Below are positions 23,276-35,204 of a stretch of 64,000 bases of DNA, piece after piece. Source of the DNA: Asterella californica. Its lineage: Eukaryota > Streptophyta > Marchantiopsida > Marchantiales > Aytoniaceae. The notes below the pieces were generated by a model, which did not search any database, had not been told where the DNA came from, and saw only the letters and a list, made by a program, of their open reading frames with translations. The position numbers and the translations under genes were made by a program. Position 1 is the stretch's first letter, and each line of letters opens with the position of its first letter. The stretch is taken from positions 32,954,001-33,018,000 of the forward strand of contig JAYKYS010000004.1 in NCBI GenBank assembly GCA_036924285.1, in the 5' to 3' direction.

Positions 23276-26200
23276 ATTAATAGCTCTAAAGTTGTCTATC
23301 GTCTCTAAAATATCACAGACGGGTAAGTCAAAACTCATGTATACAACAAATGCACATGAAGTAACGTCGCATACTGCAATTGCTCTCATATGGATCGCAC
23401 CTCCTAAAGCTCTCTATATAGCAATGAAAACTCGTTTGTCTAAAGAACATTGTGCAAAAGAAAGAAACAGTGATATCCCTTGATGCCTCTCATGGTAGGC
23501 TCTGGCACAATCTCGAATAAAGATGTCAAACTCTGAAGTTGTTGATCCGTATATATCTCCAAGGCTAAAGAGATGAAGCGATGTTCCACATGTATACTCT
23601 TATACTTTGTCACCTTCGCTGCTGTCGCCATGTCTGAAGCCCATCTTGAGAGATGAGTGATCATCTATGCCGCCACTGAGTCCCGTGTCGGATCCATGAC
23701 AACCACATCTGCCACTGAGATCTAATCCTCTCTCATCATGTACATGTCAGCTCTCACTGATCCTCCCGTCTAAAAGACATACCAACGCTCTCTCCACGTC
23801 ATGTAACCGCTCTCCTGTGCTAAGACAAATATGACGTCCTTGATGACATCATGGATAGCTATCCGTTCTTCATCATGAGGACAACGAGCAAGATGTGGAC
23901 CCGAGGTGTCGAACGAGACACCACACTCGTAGGTGGACAGTGCCGAAGCAACAGACTAGACCAAGCTTAGACAGAACCTCAGCGTTGTAGATAAGAAAGT
24001 CGGTGCAAGTCAGAACGCTCTAATGCAAGGTCGAGCTATGAGCCAAGAGCCTGCGCCCTTGTATGAACACGAGTAGAGTTGAGCTCTAGTATCCCGTGAG
24101 ATCGAAAGATCAACTAAGAGTTCATGAAGAACATGCTCGAAGTGGTGTCCCGTCAGAGAGGACTGTAGTCCGTAAGATCCATCGGTAGCTAAAGATATCG
24201 AATCGAGGGTGTGCCTCACGTGTCTCAAGAGTCAAACTATCTCTTGTCTCACGAAGACACATATGTAGTAGATAAGAACCATCATCCACCTATGTCACAT
24301 AGCTCTCCAAAATAGATCTATCTCGCATGAGGAAACGACAACAGAGCCAAGGTGTTGAGAAGACCAAACTATCCAAAAGACTGCCGGAGTAGTCTCCTCC
24401 ATGGATAATAAGCCCACCCCGTCACATGATATCGATAAAGATGTCTGCTTACGTACGAGAGGTCATGTCACACAGTCGAAGGTCCTCGGTCCTACGATGT
24501 CATCAAAAACCCTCATTGTCCTCTTATCAAACTCTCTAAGGTGCGATATGAAGATAAGAGATAGAGATACTATGCGGAATAAGTAACTAAGACGAAGTGC
24601 AATGGAAGAGAAAAAGATACCAAAGACAACATGTGGGTCCTCTAACATAGACAGATCCTCGATATGCAAACGTCATCCGTCAAGACAACATCTAAGAATC
24701 GAGAGACGAAGTCCTCTGTACCCATCGGTACTCCGAGGATACATAAACCATCTCTAGGTAACAAATCCTTCCAGGAGTTGGAGGTCCAACGGTATACATA
24801 TGAGAGACCAGGCTCTGCACTTTGACATTTTCACTCTCAGTCCTACCAAGATCAATTGAGAGACGAGGTGATCAAAGACACCACAAACTTGGTCCGCCGG
24901 ACCTCCAATATGCGTATCATCAGCTAGAGATGAAAAAACACAACCTGGAGCAGCCAAGGCGATGACCAAGAGAGTTCTATAGTGAGCTAAGACAAAGAGA
25001 GGTCCACCAAAAAGATCTCTCTGATGAGTACATGCAGCGGAGCTGATGATTGTAATCCTCTCTATCGAAGGACCGTGCTGATAATAAAGAGGATAGGAAG
25101 ACCCATAAAACGATCACACAAAGAAATGAGACTCGTCGGAGATCCACCGCCGTCCATGAGCTCCCTAAAGATGAAAGCGCGAGAAACACTATAAAAAGTA
25201 TTTTTCCCGTCCATTTGTAAGACAACCCAATCCGGATGGATGTCCGAGAGAGCCTTAATGCTGAAGGACACAAACTCACAATCTCCAAACGTCGTAACTC
25301 CAAGCTGATGTGGACAGAGGTGGTCTTGAAAAATATCTCGAAGCTGAAGAACAATGGTATGACTAATAAGTCGCAAGAGAATCTCGCTGATGACTATCGG
25401 TCCAATCCTTCTACCATCCTTCATCATGACAAAAATCTAGCTGTCCTTAGTACTTGAGCTATAGAACGAAGAATATGTCCCTGAGCTATTGCTGCCGCTA
25501 CCTGAAAAAGCTTTGTGAAATCACTAGAGAGATCGTCTGTCTAAAAACAATCTCGTAGGTGCTCGCAGATCATCCCAGACAGACCTCTAGAAGATAGACG
25601 TGGAGCTATACACAAGGTCTCGACAAACAAAGGTCTATCGAGACATAATGACTCTTCAAGCTGATAATGCTGAACCTCAAGTGGTGGAAGATCACCCGGT
25701 GGGAGTGAAAGAAACGCAATGAAGGACTTGCCATTGACAAAAGATGCGATGCTCTAAGAGCTCTACTATACTCTCCAATCTGACCTAACATCCTACAACG
25801 ACGTATGTGGATGAAAGATGTGACATCAAGTGTAGAGACAGACTCACTCCTATCTCACGTACTAATTCTTTCTGTAAGACCGTCCAATCACTCGCACGAA
25901 ATTTTCAAAGACAGACCGTCACCTCCTATGCCACCTCGAGTATAACGAAGACACCAAAGAGAAAGTAAGAGAAACAATAACCACGGCGTCTCATCCTTGA
26001 TGTTCCGTGTCAATATGTCAAGAGATAGACGGAATGCTTGTCTCATCTCGTCATGGAGAGCACGAGATAGCCGATGGAATAAACGTAAAACTCGTCTCGA
26101 ACAATCCCAGAATAATGTCAGTGTAGACTCTAAACCACTCCCACGACTCAGTAAGAACTCCAAGAAGAAGAGCTAATGGTGTCATAATGAGTGCACGTGT

Positions 26201-26700
26201 AGACCTTCGCTCTCGGCTAAACTTGAACATCATATGTGATCCAATCATAACTCTTGTGCATCTTTCTCACATGAGACTTTATCCATTGCGGGATAAATAA
26301 CTGACCGGACATGATATATCTCGGAACAGTCTCGATCTCATGAGAGAGAGAGTACTCATAGCTAGAAAAGAGACAATATCCAACCAAAAGATACTCGTAA
26401 TAAGAACACCTCAAAAATACTCACTCAACTAAAGAACTCCTGATCTGTAAAGAAAAATACACAGTATATGTAGCAAAAAGTCTCTCAAAAGTCTCTCAGA
26501 AATCTTAAACAAAAAGCTATGTAACCCTAAAAATCTCAACAACTCAAAAAAAAACCAAAAATATTTAATACTCACTCATTTCTACACAGAAGTAAAAGAA
26601 ATTAAAAAAAATTGAAAAAAATCTGTAGTTACCCACCCCAAAGCATTCGCCCCTCTCAAATTTCACTCCGTTCCCTCCCCTCTCCTCTCGCTCTCGCCCG
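23276..26700 (-). pseudogene. Decayed LINE-type (non-LTR) retrotransposon, copy B
   Basis: This is the same element as copy A in opposite orientation, reading from about 26700 down to 23276. The GAGAGG-rich leader and the EYSLSHEIET and KSHVRKMHKSYDWITYDVQV blocks lie near 26430-26220, SRALRASHLLSMASPS near 25765-25715, and RT blocks IVISEILLRLISHTIVLQLRD (25400-25335), HPDWVVLQMDGKN (25245-25207) and FSSLADDTHIGGPADQV (24933-24883). LADD is the RT catalytic-site variant. The C-terminal part ends near 23290-23450. RT reading is split by frameshifts, so no protein is expected. It is better preserved than copy A in the RT segment. Confidence 0.82.
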
Positions 26701-27417
26701 TCCCGCTCCGCTTTACTGGGGAATCAATATCTGCCTATGTGTTTACAACATTGGTGTTAGACAGCATTCGGCTGACCTGTTCCTCCACATCGACTTATAA
26801 ATATATGAGTAAGAACGCATGTTAGTATAATATGTTTAAGTGATCCATCGATTATGAGATCAGTACATCGAACATCTCAAGGATTGTAACGGAGGTTTAA
26901 CATCTTTTGGGGTATGTTACGTTACGTTCAGTGGCGTCAAGTCCGATGCCAAGCTAGGTGGTCATAAGTTTGAAATTGCTCTAGACTAGAAGTGCTGGAC
27001 GAATTACAGACCAACAAATGTGCTGGGAGCTATACCGGTCATAACCTCGTCTGTAGGAATGGACAACATTGCATGACGGGAAAATTCGCCGAGAAAGGCC
27101 GGAGTATCTTTTCGCTGTGAGGTTCTAGTAGGCTGCTACTTCATTCTTCCTTATAAACTTCCATCGTTCATCATTGCGGTCAGCTTATTCGTCACTGATT
27201 CGATCGCCTCTTGTGTCCGAATCGAGCTGAACTGGCAGAATTTGAAATCTAGAGATTGATAGACTGTAGATATTTTTTCTTGCGGCACATGAGGTTGAAT
27301 CGGAGTATATCGCGATTCATTTAATCCTACTGGACGGGTTTTGCACAACCATACGAGATTGCACTCCAGCTCACTGAGGAGCGCAATACGCAGCCAAGAC
27401 TTTGAGTAGTTTCCAGT
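26701..27417. promoter_or_regulatory. Upstream region of the dioxygenase gene
   Basis: The interval runs from the 5' end of LINE copy B to the dioxygenase ATG and must contain its promoter and leader. No other gene is seen. A CTTATAAATATATG segment near 26796 resembles a TATA box but is about 600 bases from the ATG, so I do not assign it. Confidence 0.35.
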
Positions 27418-28844
27418 ATGAGTTGCCCCTGCTGCCGTCCCGGAAGCGATTCTTGCGATGAAGAAGAGGAGGAAGGAGAAGGAGAAGAACTTGGACTATA
27501 CGATGTGAGTAGGCTCAAGGATCGGGTGCAATATCTTGTTGATTCTGGGATAGTAGAAATTCCACCCGCTTACATCAGGCCCTTGGACGAGCGTCCGCTA
27601 GAGGTGGGAGTGGAGCAGATTCCAGTAGTGGATTTTAGTGGCATTGAGGGAAAGGATAGAGAAATAATCAGGGCAGAGGTTGGAAAAGCATGTGAGGAAT
27701 GGGGATTCTTCCAAGTGGTCAATCATGGGGTGACGAGCAAGGTTTTAGAGGCTATGCGGAAGGACGCAAGGGGGTTTTTCCAGCTGCCTTTACCAGTTAA
27801 GCTCCAGTATGCTTGCCAGCCGGAAGTGGTTGCCTCCGAGGGCTATGGCAGTAAGATGCTGACTAAAGATGACCAGGTTCTCGACTGGAGAGATTACTAC
27901 GATCTCCACACTTTACCGATGTCCAGGAGACGTTCGTCCGGTTGGCCAGCCCAGCCCCCTTCCTTCAGGCAGGTACTTGTCCCTAAGCAATGAGCAAAAT
28001 TTGTCCTTCGAGTTTGCATCCGTCGTAGATACCTCCTGTTCAGCAATCCTTAGAGTACTGTTCAGTGTTTTGGCATTACCGTAATATCTGTATGTTTGCA
28101 GGGACACGGTTGTGCAATACAGTGAGCAGATGAAGTTGTTGGCAGAACGAATACTGGAGCTCATCTCTGAAAGCCTAGGACTGCCATGTGCGTACATCAA
28201 GGAAGCGCTGGGAGACCCGTCGCAGAATGTTTCGTTGAATTATTACCCTCCTTGTCCACAGCCGGATCTCACTTTAGGGTTGCAAGCTCACTCAGATCTG
28301 GGAGCCATCACCATACTTATGCAAGCTGACATCGCTGGATTGCAAGTCAAGAAGGATGGAAGGTGGATTGCTGTGGAGCCAATTGAGGAAGCTCTGGTTG
28401 TAAATCTTGGTGACATGATGGAGGTACTTAAACTATGCGCTGACTCTGCCGCCCTTCACTCCGTCTGCAAGTTACATAGTTTGTTGTTGTCACAGGGCGC
28501 TTACGCTCCATGTGCTCCGAAGTAACAAATTATTGATAGTTGAGCGTGTCACATTCCTCCAGGTTATGAGCAACGGGAGGTATAAAAGTATTGTTCATCG
28601 AGCAGGCGTGAACGGTGAAAGGGACCGCTTATCCGTTGCAACTTTCTTGGATCCGGCGAAAGATCGTCTTTTGTCGCCAGCTAAGGAACTTATTGATGAG
28701 AAACATCCCCGTCTGTACAGAGATGTCTTATTCAGCAACTTCATTTCCGTCTGGTATTCCAGGGGCCCAGATGGCAAGACAAATATTGACAACCTCATCC
28801 TTCCGATCGGAGACCTTTCTGTCCGAGAAACGAGTCACCAGTGA
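27418..28844 (+). CDS. 2-oxoglutarate/Fe(II)-dependent dioxygenase (plant DOXC type)
   Basis: Three exons, 27418-27968, 28102-28423 and 28563-28844, give 384 residues, the usual size for plant 2-ODDs. The N-terminal DIOX_N domain begins around residue 67 (EQIPVVDFSG) and holds EWGFFQVVNHGV. The C-terminal double-stranded beta helix carries the iron ligands H247 and D249 (AHSD) and H303 (VHRAG), and the 2-oxoglutarate-binding R313-L-S315. Such enzymes hydroxylate or desaturate small metabolites (flavonoids, hormones, salicylate) in the cytosol, using O2 and 2-oxoglutarate. The sequence fits the broad F3H/DMR6/LBO-like class, but the substrate cannot be read from it. The ATG at 27418 has A at -3. 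The first 25 residues are Cys- then Glu-rich and outside the conserved fold. Intron 1 (27969-28101) keeps frame only with a GC donor; the GT four bases further on would put a stop within about eight codons. Intron 2 is canonical. Confidence 0.93.
27969..28101 (+). other. Probable GC-AG intron of the dioxygenase gene
   Basis: Exon 1 ends CTTCAG and the intron begins GCAGGT; the acceptor is TTTGCAG at 28101. Using the GC donor gives SFR-DTVVQYSEQM across the junction, the usual plant 2-ODD sequence. Using the GT at 27973 gives a stop after about eight codons in the next exon. Confidence 0.8.
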
Positions 28845-30240
28845 AAAGATTTTGAATATTAACCCAGTCAGCCCTGGACGCACGTGGTTGTTGATGTGAA
28901 GTACTGCACGGACTGTTCAAAACGTCCGAGTTTCTCAGCAGGTCTTCATGCAACGAAATGTAAGACCTATTCGCTTCACTTGTACGCTTGATTTTTGGCG
29001 TTCAAGCAACACTTGCTCGGTGCCTAGGCTTTGCCAATACGTGGGAAATATTCACATGAAAGCAATGCCACTCAATACCCTTATCAATGCTGTGAATTGA
29101 GCATCTCTCATTCGGTGCTAGTCCATGGTAATGACACAGCGGAGAACAGGGTTCACATGTGGTTTCTGGCAACGTAAATGGACTTTTGTCTTTCAGCATG
29201 AACAGAAGTTTGATGAATTGTCGAGTTCCCGAGCCTGTCAGAATTGAGTCAGACCCGATCGCGCAGTGCAGTTCTCTTGTCGTTGGTTGGTGACGTAGCA
29301 ATGCGGACTAGCTGGGGAATTTTCTACTCGTGAGATTGAATTAGTGCTTGGAGTATCTATGCCGTATAAATCACAGATACAGTGAGTGCACACCTACTCA
29401 TTACCTACAGTCGTGTCAGTGACTTTTGAACAGAAGAGAATGGATGTTTTCTGCTTTGTGGATCTATGCTTCTTGATCGCTCTATGTACTAATAGTTTAA
29501 TGTGATAACTATGGCGCATCCTCCTGTCTCCTTTTTCTTCTTCTAAGGTTACTATACACATGGCCTGACTATCCTTGCATCGAACTGCTATACTCATGGA
29601 TCGAAATATACCATTCCCCTGGTGTATGCTTCTTTTCACTGCACGTTCTCGTCTTACTTGTTTCTAACTAAATATGTATTGCCTTTCATAGGAGGCAATT
29701 CAGGGTAAGACATTACTACACCTCTTGCTTCCATGTATGTTAGCTGCACATTCATTTTGTACGTTCTATTCTAACTAAACGCTAGCTCGTTCTGCACTTT
29801 TAGATCTATGCTTCTCGCCTGCATTAGAATGGTCCGACGCATAAATCTGTCTGCAGTGCATCTTGTATATGTCATCCATATTGCACCTGCATAACCAAGA
29901 GGGAACAGTCTCTGAAAAGTGCTCTGTGCTACGCATTCCAGTATGTCTGGCCCTTAGTTACAATATTCGTTAACTTGATGCTTAAAAATAGCGCACGTTC
30001 ACCCTCACTATGCTACTTGCTACTTACTCACTTACTTGGTACATATCTGCCTATGTACTTCTCTGGGTTAGCGCCGTCCAGCCAGGACGCGGGGTCTATG
30101 GTAGAAAGGCTATCGCATGCAATTCTTAACGAGTAGATCTTTTCTGGGTTCAATTATTCTCGTTACCAGCATAGTTCATGCATCGAACCACTATACTATC
30201 GAGTTTGTTCGGAGAAGTGCCTCTTATCTTTCTTCATGGC
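28845..30240. other. 3' flank and spacer after the dioxygenase; no gene seen
   Basis: This presumably contains the 3' UTR of the dioxygenase. Short ORFs on the minus strand (for example near 29002-29301 and 29394-29639) show no family features. Confidence 0.4.
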
Positions 30241-30247
30241 TAACTCA

Positions 30248-30411
30248 CCTCTTCCAAGTTCGGAAGAGGGGAATATCCAAGGGAGTTTAATTTATCTAAT
30301 TTATTTTAGTTTAATTTATCTAATTTAGTTTAGTTTAGTTTATTATATTGTGGAATTTATTTCATTTAATTTTATATCCAAAGGAGTTTAACCCTTCTGT
30401 GTGGAAGGGTT
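30248..30411. repeat. Isolated pair of perfect hairpins of the 14-18 kb module type
   Basis: CCTCTTCC (30248-30255) and GGAAGAGG (30262-30269) pair around AAGTTC, followed by GGAATATCCA. About 120 bases on, AACCCTTC (30390-30397) and GAAGGGTT (30404-30411) pair around TGTGTG. These are hairpins 2 and 1 of the modules, in reverse order, separated by TTTAGTTTAATTTATCTAA-type simple sequence. The rest of the module is not recognisable. Confidence 0.75.
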
Positions 30412-30583
30412 AGGGTCATAACTTTTATTATATTTTATTACTCGTGGATGAGATACTTATGGCAACACGAAAGTAATTTCAAGCGTAACATTTATGGTTT
30501 TTTTCATTTGGACAGATACAAGAATAGTGTGTACGCATTGTGTGTCTGCTCAGTCTTTAATCATGCTCAGTCTTTAATCAGGC

Positions 30584-30745
30584 TGACAAATAGTGTGTAC
30601 GTATTGTGTGTCTGTTCAATCTTTAATCAGGTTGAAAATATTGTGTATGTATTGTGTACAAACCTGACAAATAGTGTGTACGTATTGTGTGTCAGTTCAA
30701 TCTTTAATCAGGTTGAAAATATTGTGTATGTATTGTGTACAAACC
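30584..30745. repeat. 81 bp tandem repeat, two full copies plus partial
   Basis: Two nearly identical 81-base copies (30584-30664 and 30665-30745) begin TGACAAATAGTGTGTACGTA and end GTGTACAAACC. A partial, diverged copy lies just upstream (about 30522-30583). Because 81 is a multiple of three an ORF runs through all copies, but that follows from the repeat alone. Confidence 0.9.
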
Positions 30746-30779
30746 TGAAAGAGTCTATTCATCTCTAGGGAACCAATAA

Positions 30780-31690
30780 CTACATCATTTTTTAATCTAC
30801 ATCAGCGATTGTTTTTTTTCTTCACTTTAACAAAAACACACTTTGGATGCATATTGATCAAAATATTCTTACTCTGACGATCTATAGATGCTCTTTTGAA
30901 CTTTGTGATTTTTGAAAAAGATTTGATCTATCGATCATAATCTTTCACAATATTATAAAACTTTATCTTTCCATGGGTGTGAAAAACACACTTATGTAAC
31001 AGTGTCACTTCTTGGTCGTTGAAAGACGTTCTAACTCTAATATGATTCCGAGTTTATTTTTCAGTGTTCAATAAATTTTCAGAGACCCATTTGATATCTC
31101 TCGAGATCTTTTTACTTTAGCAACGCATTGTGGAAGTGTTATGTTTTGTCCAAGGTTGTTCTAGTGAGAAACATTGTCTGAAATTGACTTTGGTTTTCCA
31201 TATCTATTTGTATGCTTTTTGCAAGCAACACTTCTTCATATCATCAACCGTTTACAAATTAAATGTAAGTATTGTGTAAAGATTCATGTAGCAACACAAC
31301 ATTTGTATAAAGCTTCATCTTGATCCATTAGATCTAAGCATAGATTTAGCATGATCTCTTCTATTACAACGATTGAGTTCTTAGCAAAACTATTACATTT
31401 TGTTGCGGCTTCCAATTGAACTCTGGATTTCAATCAACACTCGTAAGACTCACTAAGAAAAGATTTACTCCACACGACGATTCAAACTTTTTCCGAAGAA
31501 AACCTTTTCAAACTAAATCCTGAACCATGGTAACAACCAAGTAATAATATTACAACATCAAAGGTTATCACCTCAAAACCAAATATGGTTTGCATTAGTA
31601 CAAGTGCACTTACGACAGGAGGAGCGTGTATGCGATAGACACTATACCAGCAACATCAACAAATATGAAAACAACAAGCCGAACATAAGG
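30780..31690. other. AT-rich region before the plus-strand gag relic
   Basis: No ORF is recognisable. Its position directly before a plus-strand gag relic makes it a candidate for the decayed leader or LTR of that element; no second copy was found in the window to define an LTR. Confidence 0.3.
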
Positions 31691-32845
31691 TCATATTATG
31701 ACTATCCAAGGATTACCAATTCTTTCCATCAACTTTGATGGAATAGGTGATTTCATTGCTTTTATTAACAAGTTCGAGTCTATCTCCTCAATTTTAAGAA
31801 TCACATGTAATAAAGATAAATTTATTAGCATATCTCCATATTTTTTGACAGAAGCAGAATCAGGTAGTATAGGCTTGATCACATAGTCCAAGAGGACTGG
31901 CTACGATTGATAGATGAAAGAAACAAAAGATTTTCTTCAATAGAAAAGGAGATACAAAATTCCATTTACAGTGTGTACAAAAGACAAGACAAACCAATGA
32001 AAAAATTTATACATAGATTTTGATTGTATATCACACAACTACAGTCTAGGATGGACAAGGTCATTTTTCTCAAGTATTTCACTCAAGATATTGCTGAGAG
32101 AAACATTTGAGTGGATAACAATGAGTCGCTGTAAAATCCTAGAAGAAGCAACTTTTTTAATTTATTAATTTTGTTAGAATTGAAAGCCAAACGGAGCTAG
32201 ATGTATTTATTCTTGTATGTTAAAGAAGAGCTCTCGTTCCTCAACATACATAATCACGCACGCGATATTGCTAAAATTATCTTGTGCCTAGTGCACTTAC
32301 ATTTAGTGAAGAACCTAAAATTCTAATCACTACATTGACAGAAGAAGACATGACACTAGAAGATGCATACAACAAAGCAGAAGGATGTGCCTCTATTAAA
32401 GAATCCATTTGAAGACTCATGACCTACTTAAACCATACCTCCATATTCAGACATTATATCAAATTCATCTTACACTATACCAATACCACCGATTCATTAT
32501 TACTTTCCAATACAACCCCATGTATCTCAACCAGTATTTCTATTCTAACCAAATATGACATTCCAGACAACAACACAACGATCAACTCTCTTACATATAG
32601 CGATTGCTACAACACTAGATAAATTTGATCAGATTTTGATCAAGTTAGAACAGATGCATCAAACCCAACGACACCATGAACCTCTACCTATGAACAATCC
32701 GGCTAGAAGAGATTTCTCTTGCATGAATTATGGTGTCACGGACACACCGGTTATACATGATCAGTACAACTTATTGAGAATTATTGGATTCTCAATCTGC
32801 TGGATCACTGGACACAACCTCAATAATTGTAGGATTATCAAGAGA
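31690..32845 (+). pseudogene. Ty3/gypsy-type gag relic, plus strand
   Basis: The start (near 31698) reads IQGLP and then FDGIGDFIAFINKFESIS, the opening of a plant gypsy gag capsid region. Downstream the frame is broken many times. Near 32795-32835 the remains of a CCHC knuckle are seen (CWITGHNLNNC). The sequence is more AT-rich and more decayed than the minus-strand gag that follows, so it is a different and older element family. The join to the minus-strand piece at about 32846 is abrupt. Confidence 0.6.
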
Positions 32846-32847
32846 AA

Positions 32848-34317
32848 TCATGAAAACGATGGTCTACGCACAGGTTCTTTCTTCACAGGTTTCGGTCGAC
32901 TGTGCTTCTTCGGAACCTCCTCGTTCTTGGCCGCAGTCTTGTCTTCAGTGGCCGAAGTACGGAAAATCTTTGGTGCGGACGAAGTTGATCGTTCTGGGAC
33001 TTCGGCCGAAGTTGTATCAACTTTCTTTGCCGAAGTTCCTGCTCGTAGTAACTCCTTCTTCAAGAGTTCGCGGACTTCATCCGTAATGTCAACTGGCAGT
33101 CCTGGAGGGTTTACACTCTTCAGTATTTCTTCTTCCTCTTCCTCAGTATCCTCCTCTACTATCTTCTTCTTGGCTTTCTCCTTTGCCTTCTTCTGCTTCT
33201 TCAACTCTTTCTTCGATTGAGTTTTTAGAGGTGCTTCTTCCGCCTTCCTGTTTGTCTTGAAAGAGCTTTTGGTGTCCACTTTGCAAACCCAAATTTCTTC
33301 TGGTGGCCATCCTTCATCTCCAGCGGCTTTCCATTCTTCCAAGTCCACCTTGTGCAGTTGTGCTTCCGCATGACGTTCTATTTTGGGATCAAAACGAACC
33401 TCTCTTTTCTCTGCGGGTGCGTTAGTACAGTCTGCTGTGGCATGTCCTGGTTGATGACACTTTCCACAAAGTGCTACGTATCCCAATGATTTCTTTGAGT
33501 GAGGGCAGTTTGGTGACCAATGTTTCAAACTGCCACAATTAAAACAAGACCCATGAGGTGGTGGTTTATTTGCTCCTGGCGGACTCATCAAACGTTTCTA
33601 AGATACATTCAGGGCCCTCTCTCTTGGTGCAAACCTTTGAATTGGTATGGGTTGAATTGGGATAATTGCTGGCTGTGGTGGGGTGTATTCGTTTGTATTC
33701 CATATACTTCGTCCGGAGTTTCCACAAAGAATGAGCTATAATATGATTCAAAAGCTTGCGCCCATTCAAGTGATTGTGCCTGAAATGCTCTGTTGTTGTT
33801 ACATTCCGTATTAGCATGTCTTGGTTTACCGCACGTCGTACACCATAAGCTTAGATTGGATGTAGCTGGTGATTTTTTCCTTTCAGAAGATCGTACCATC
33901 TGCACTTTCAGGTCTGCAAACCCTTTAATCATCTCCTCCATAAGTTGATTACTATCCCCTCTTGTTTTGCCCTTCTTATCCTTCGAACTTCTCTTTTCTT
34001 TGGACGAAGAACTTCGTTTCATTCTTCGTTCTTCTTCGCTCGAAGAAGATGAGCTCGGCTCTTCATCGGCGAGCATTCTCAACGAAATCACTATGCAAAT
34101 CAGTGTCTGACTCGATCACCATGTTGCACATTTTGTACAAACTTTTGACACATCTTATCTCAATGCGCAGATAGCAAAGATCAATGGATCCAATGCAACA
34201 AGAGGACATGTAGTGTCGCAGGATTGTTCCTTTTGCATATTTAGTATACAAGATATCGTTCTCACAGAGGATTTGCACAAGTATCGCTGCTCTAAGTTCT
34301 AAGGTCTGTTCAAACAC
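32848..34317 (-). pseudogene. Gag relic with three CCHC zinc knuckles, minus strand
   Basis: The three overlapping reading frames, joined by frameshifts, run from about 34317 to 32848. The N-terminal part reads LELRAAILVQILCENDILY. The middle is Ser/Lys-rich and holds CTTCGKPRHANTEC (CX2CX4HX4C, about 33847-33806). The C-terminal part holds CFNCGSLKHWSPNC and CGKCHQPGHATADC (33550-33430), then a highly charged Glu/Lys tail. Three nucleic-acid-binding knuckles identify it as retrotransposon gag. It directly follows the LTR at 35183-34320 and shares its start with the truncated plus-strand piece ending at 43978. Confidence 0.75.
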
Positions 34318-34319
34318 AC

Positions 34320-35183
34320 ATGAAATCTCGTCTTCTCACAAAACCACACGGCTTCCAAACCCTTCAAGAGGTGCCCTGGACCTAAATAAACAACTACCAC
34401 CTAAATATCACATAGATATGTACTGGAAAGCTCGAGAAGACGCTTTCTGCTTCTAGGTCATGGCTTCCAATCTTCCCACGATAATCTTCTCGAAGCAATT
34501 CTCGCTTCTGGGGGGTTCAACTCGGCTTCTCACACCTCCTGAAGACTACTTCTGCTTCGTAGCCGTCAAATTATCACTGTCTATCACACATTGCTCTTCC
34601 AATTTCCAACGGGATTAGATCAATCACAGGATGTAAGCCCCTTGTAGCCTTCACAGGCTTCTGCCTACGAAAACGGTCTTCTTGCAGCGCTACAACGACA
34701 TTCACCTTCACGAAAGCTCAATAGAAGTCTCAGAAGCTCACTAGAAGAAGATAGGAAGATGGGAAGATGAGAGAAGATGGGGAAGAAGAGAAAAATCCAA
34801 ACAAGAGAAAACAAGATGAAAATGAGAAATTAAGACTCCGACAGGCTTCTAGTCCGGATCTTGACTAACAAGCCATCCTTGCTTGTAGTAATTTGGGGAA
34901 GAAGATCACAAATTTGCTTACAGTTACACAGTCTTCTACTCGAGGATGTCATCTTCTACTGTGGAAAGAAGGCTTCTTTCTTCTTCTGTCGTTGCTTCCA
35001 CTACTCCGTCTTCTGGGATCATTTATCCATAGGACCGTCCGTACGTGGATCCTAAGTGCTCCACTGGATGAGCTTCTAAGCAAGATGTAACCTTAAGCAA
35101 CATGGTTATTTCAATTACACAGACATGTTATTAGCTTCAAAAATTTCAAAAATTCGTAAATCTTGTAAATTGTGGACACCACA
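34320..35183 (-). mobile_element. LTR A of gypsy family, subfamily 2, minus strand
   Basis: On the minus strand the LTR begins TGTGGTGTCCACAATTTACA at 35183 and runs toward the gag. It shares its first 120 or so bases with the LTRs starting at 36114, 38649 and 63148, then diverges into a subfamily with CAGTGGAGCACTTAGGATCC. That second part is repeated in opposite orientation at 43160-43900 and in part at 47560-47710. The end near the gag is approximate. Confidence 0.65.
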
Positions 35184-35204
35184 TACGTCCACCCTCACAT
35201 GTTT

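Noticed and set aside
30448..30768. 106-codon ORF with repeated NSVYVLCVCSIFNQ units
   Set aside because: The repetition is that of an 81 bp DNA repeat whose length is divisible by three; no start context, domain or neighbour supports a protein.
32555..33220. 221-codon plus-strand ORF with Phe/Ser-rich end
   Set aside because: Its second half is antisense to the charged tail of the minus-strand gag; only the first part belongs to the plus-strand gag relic.
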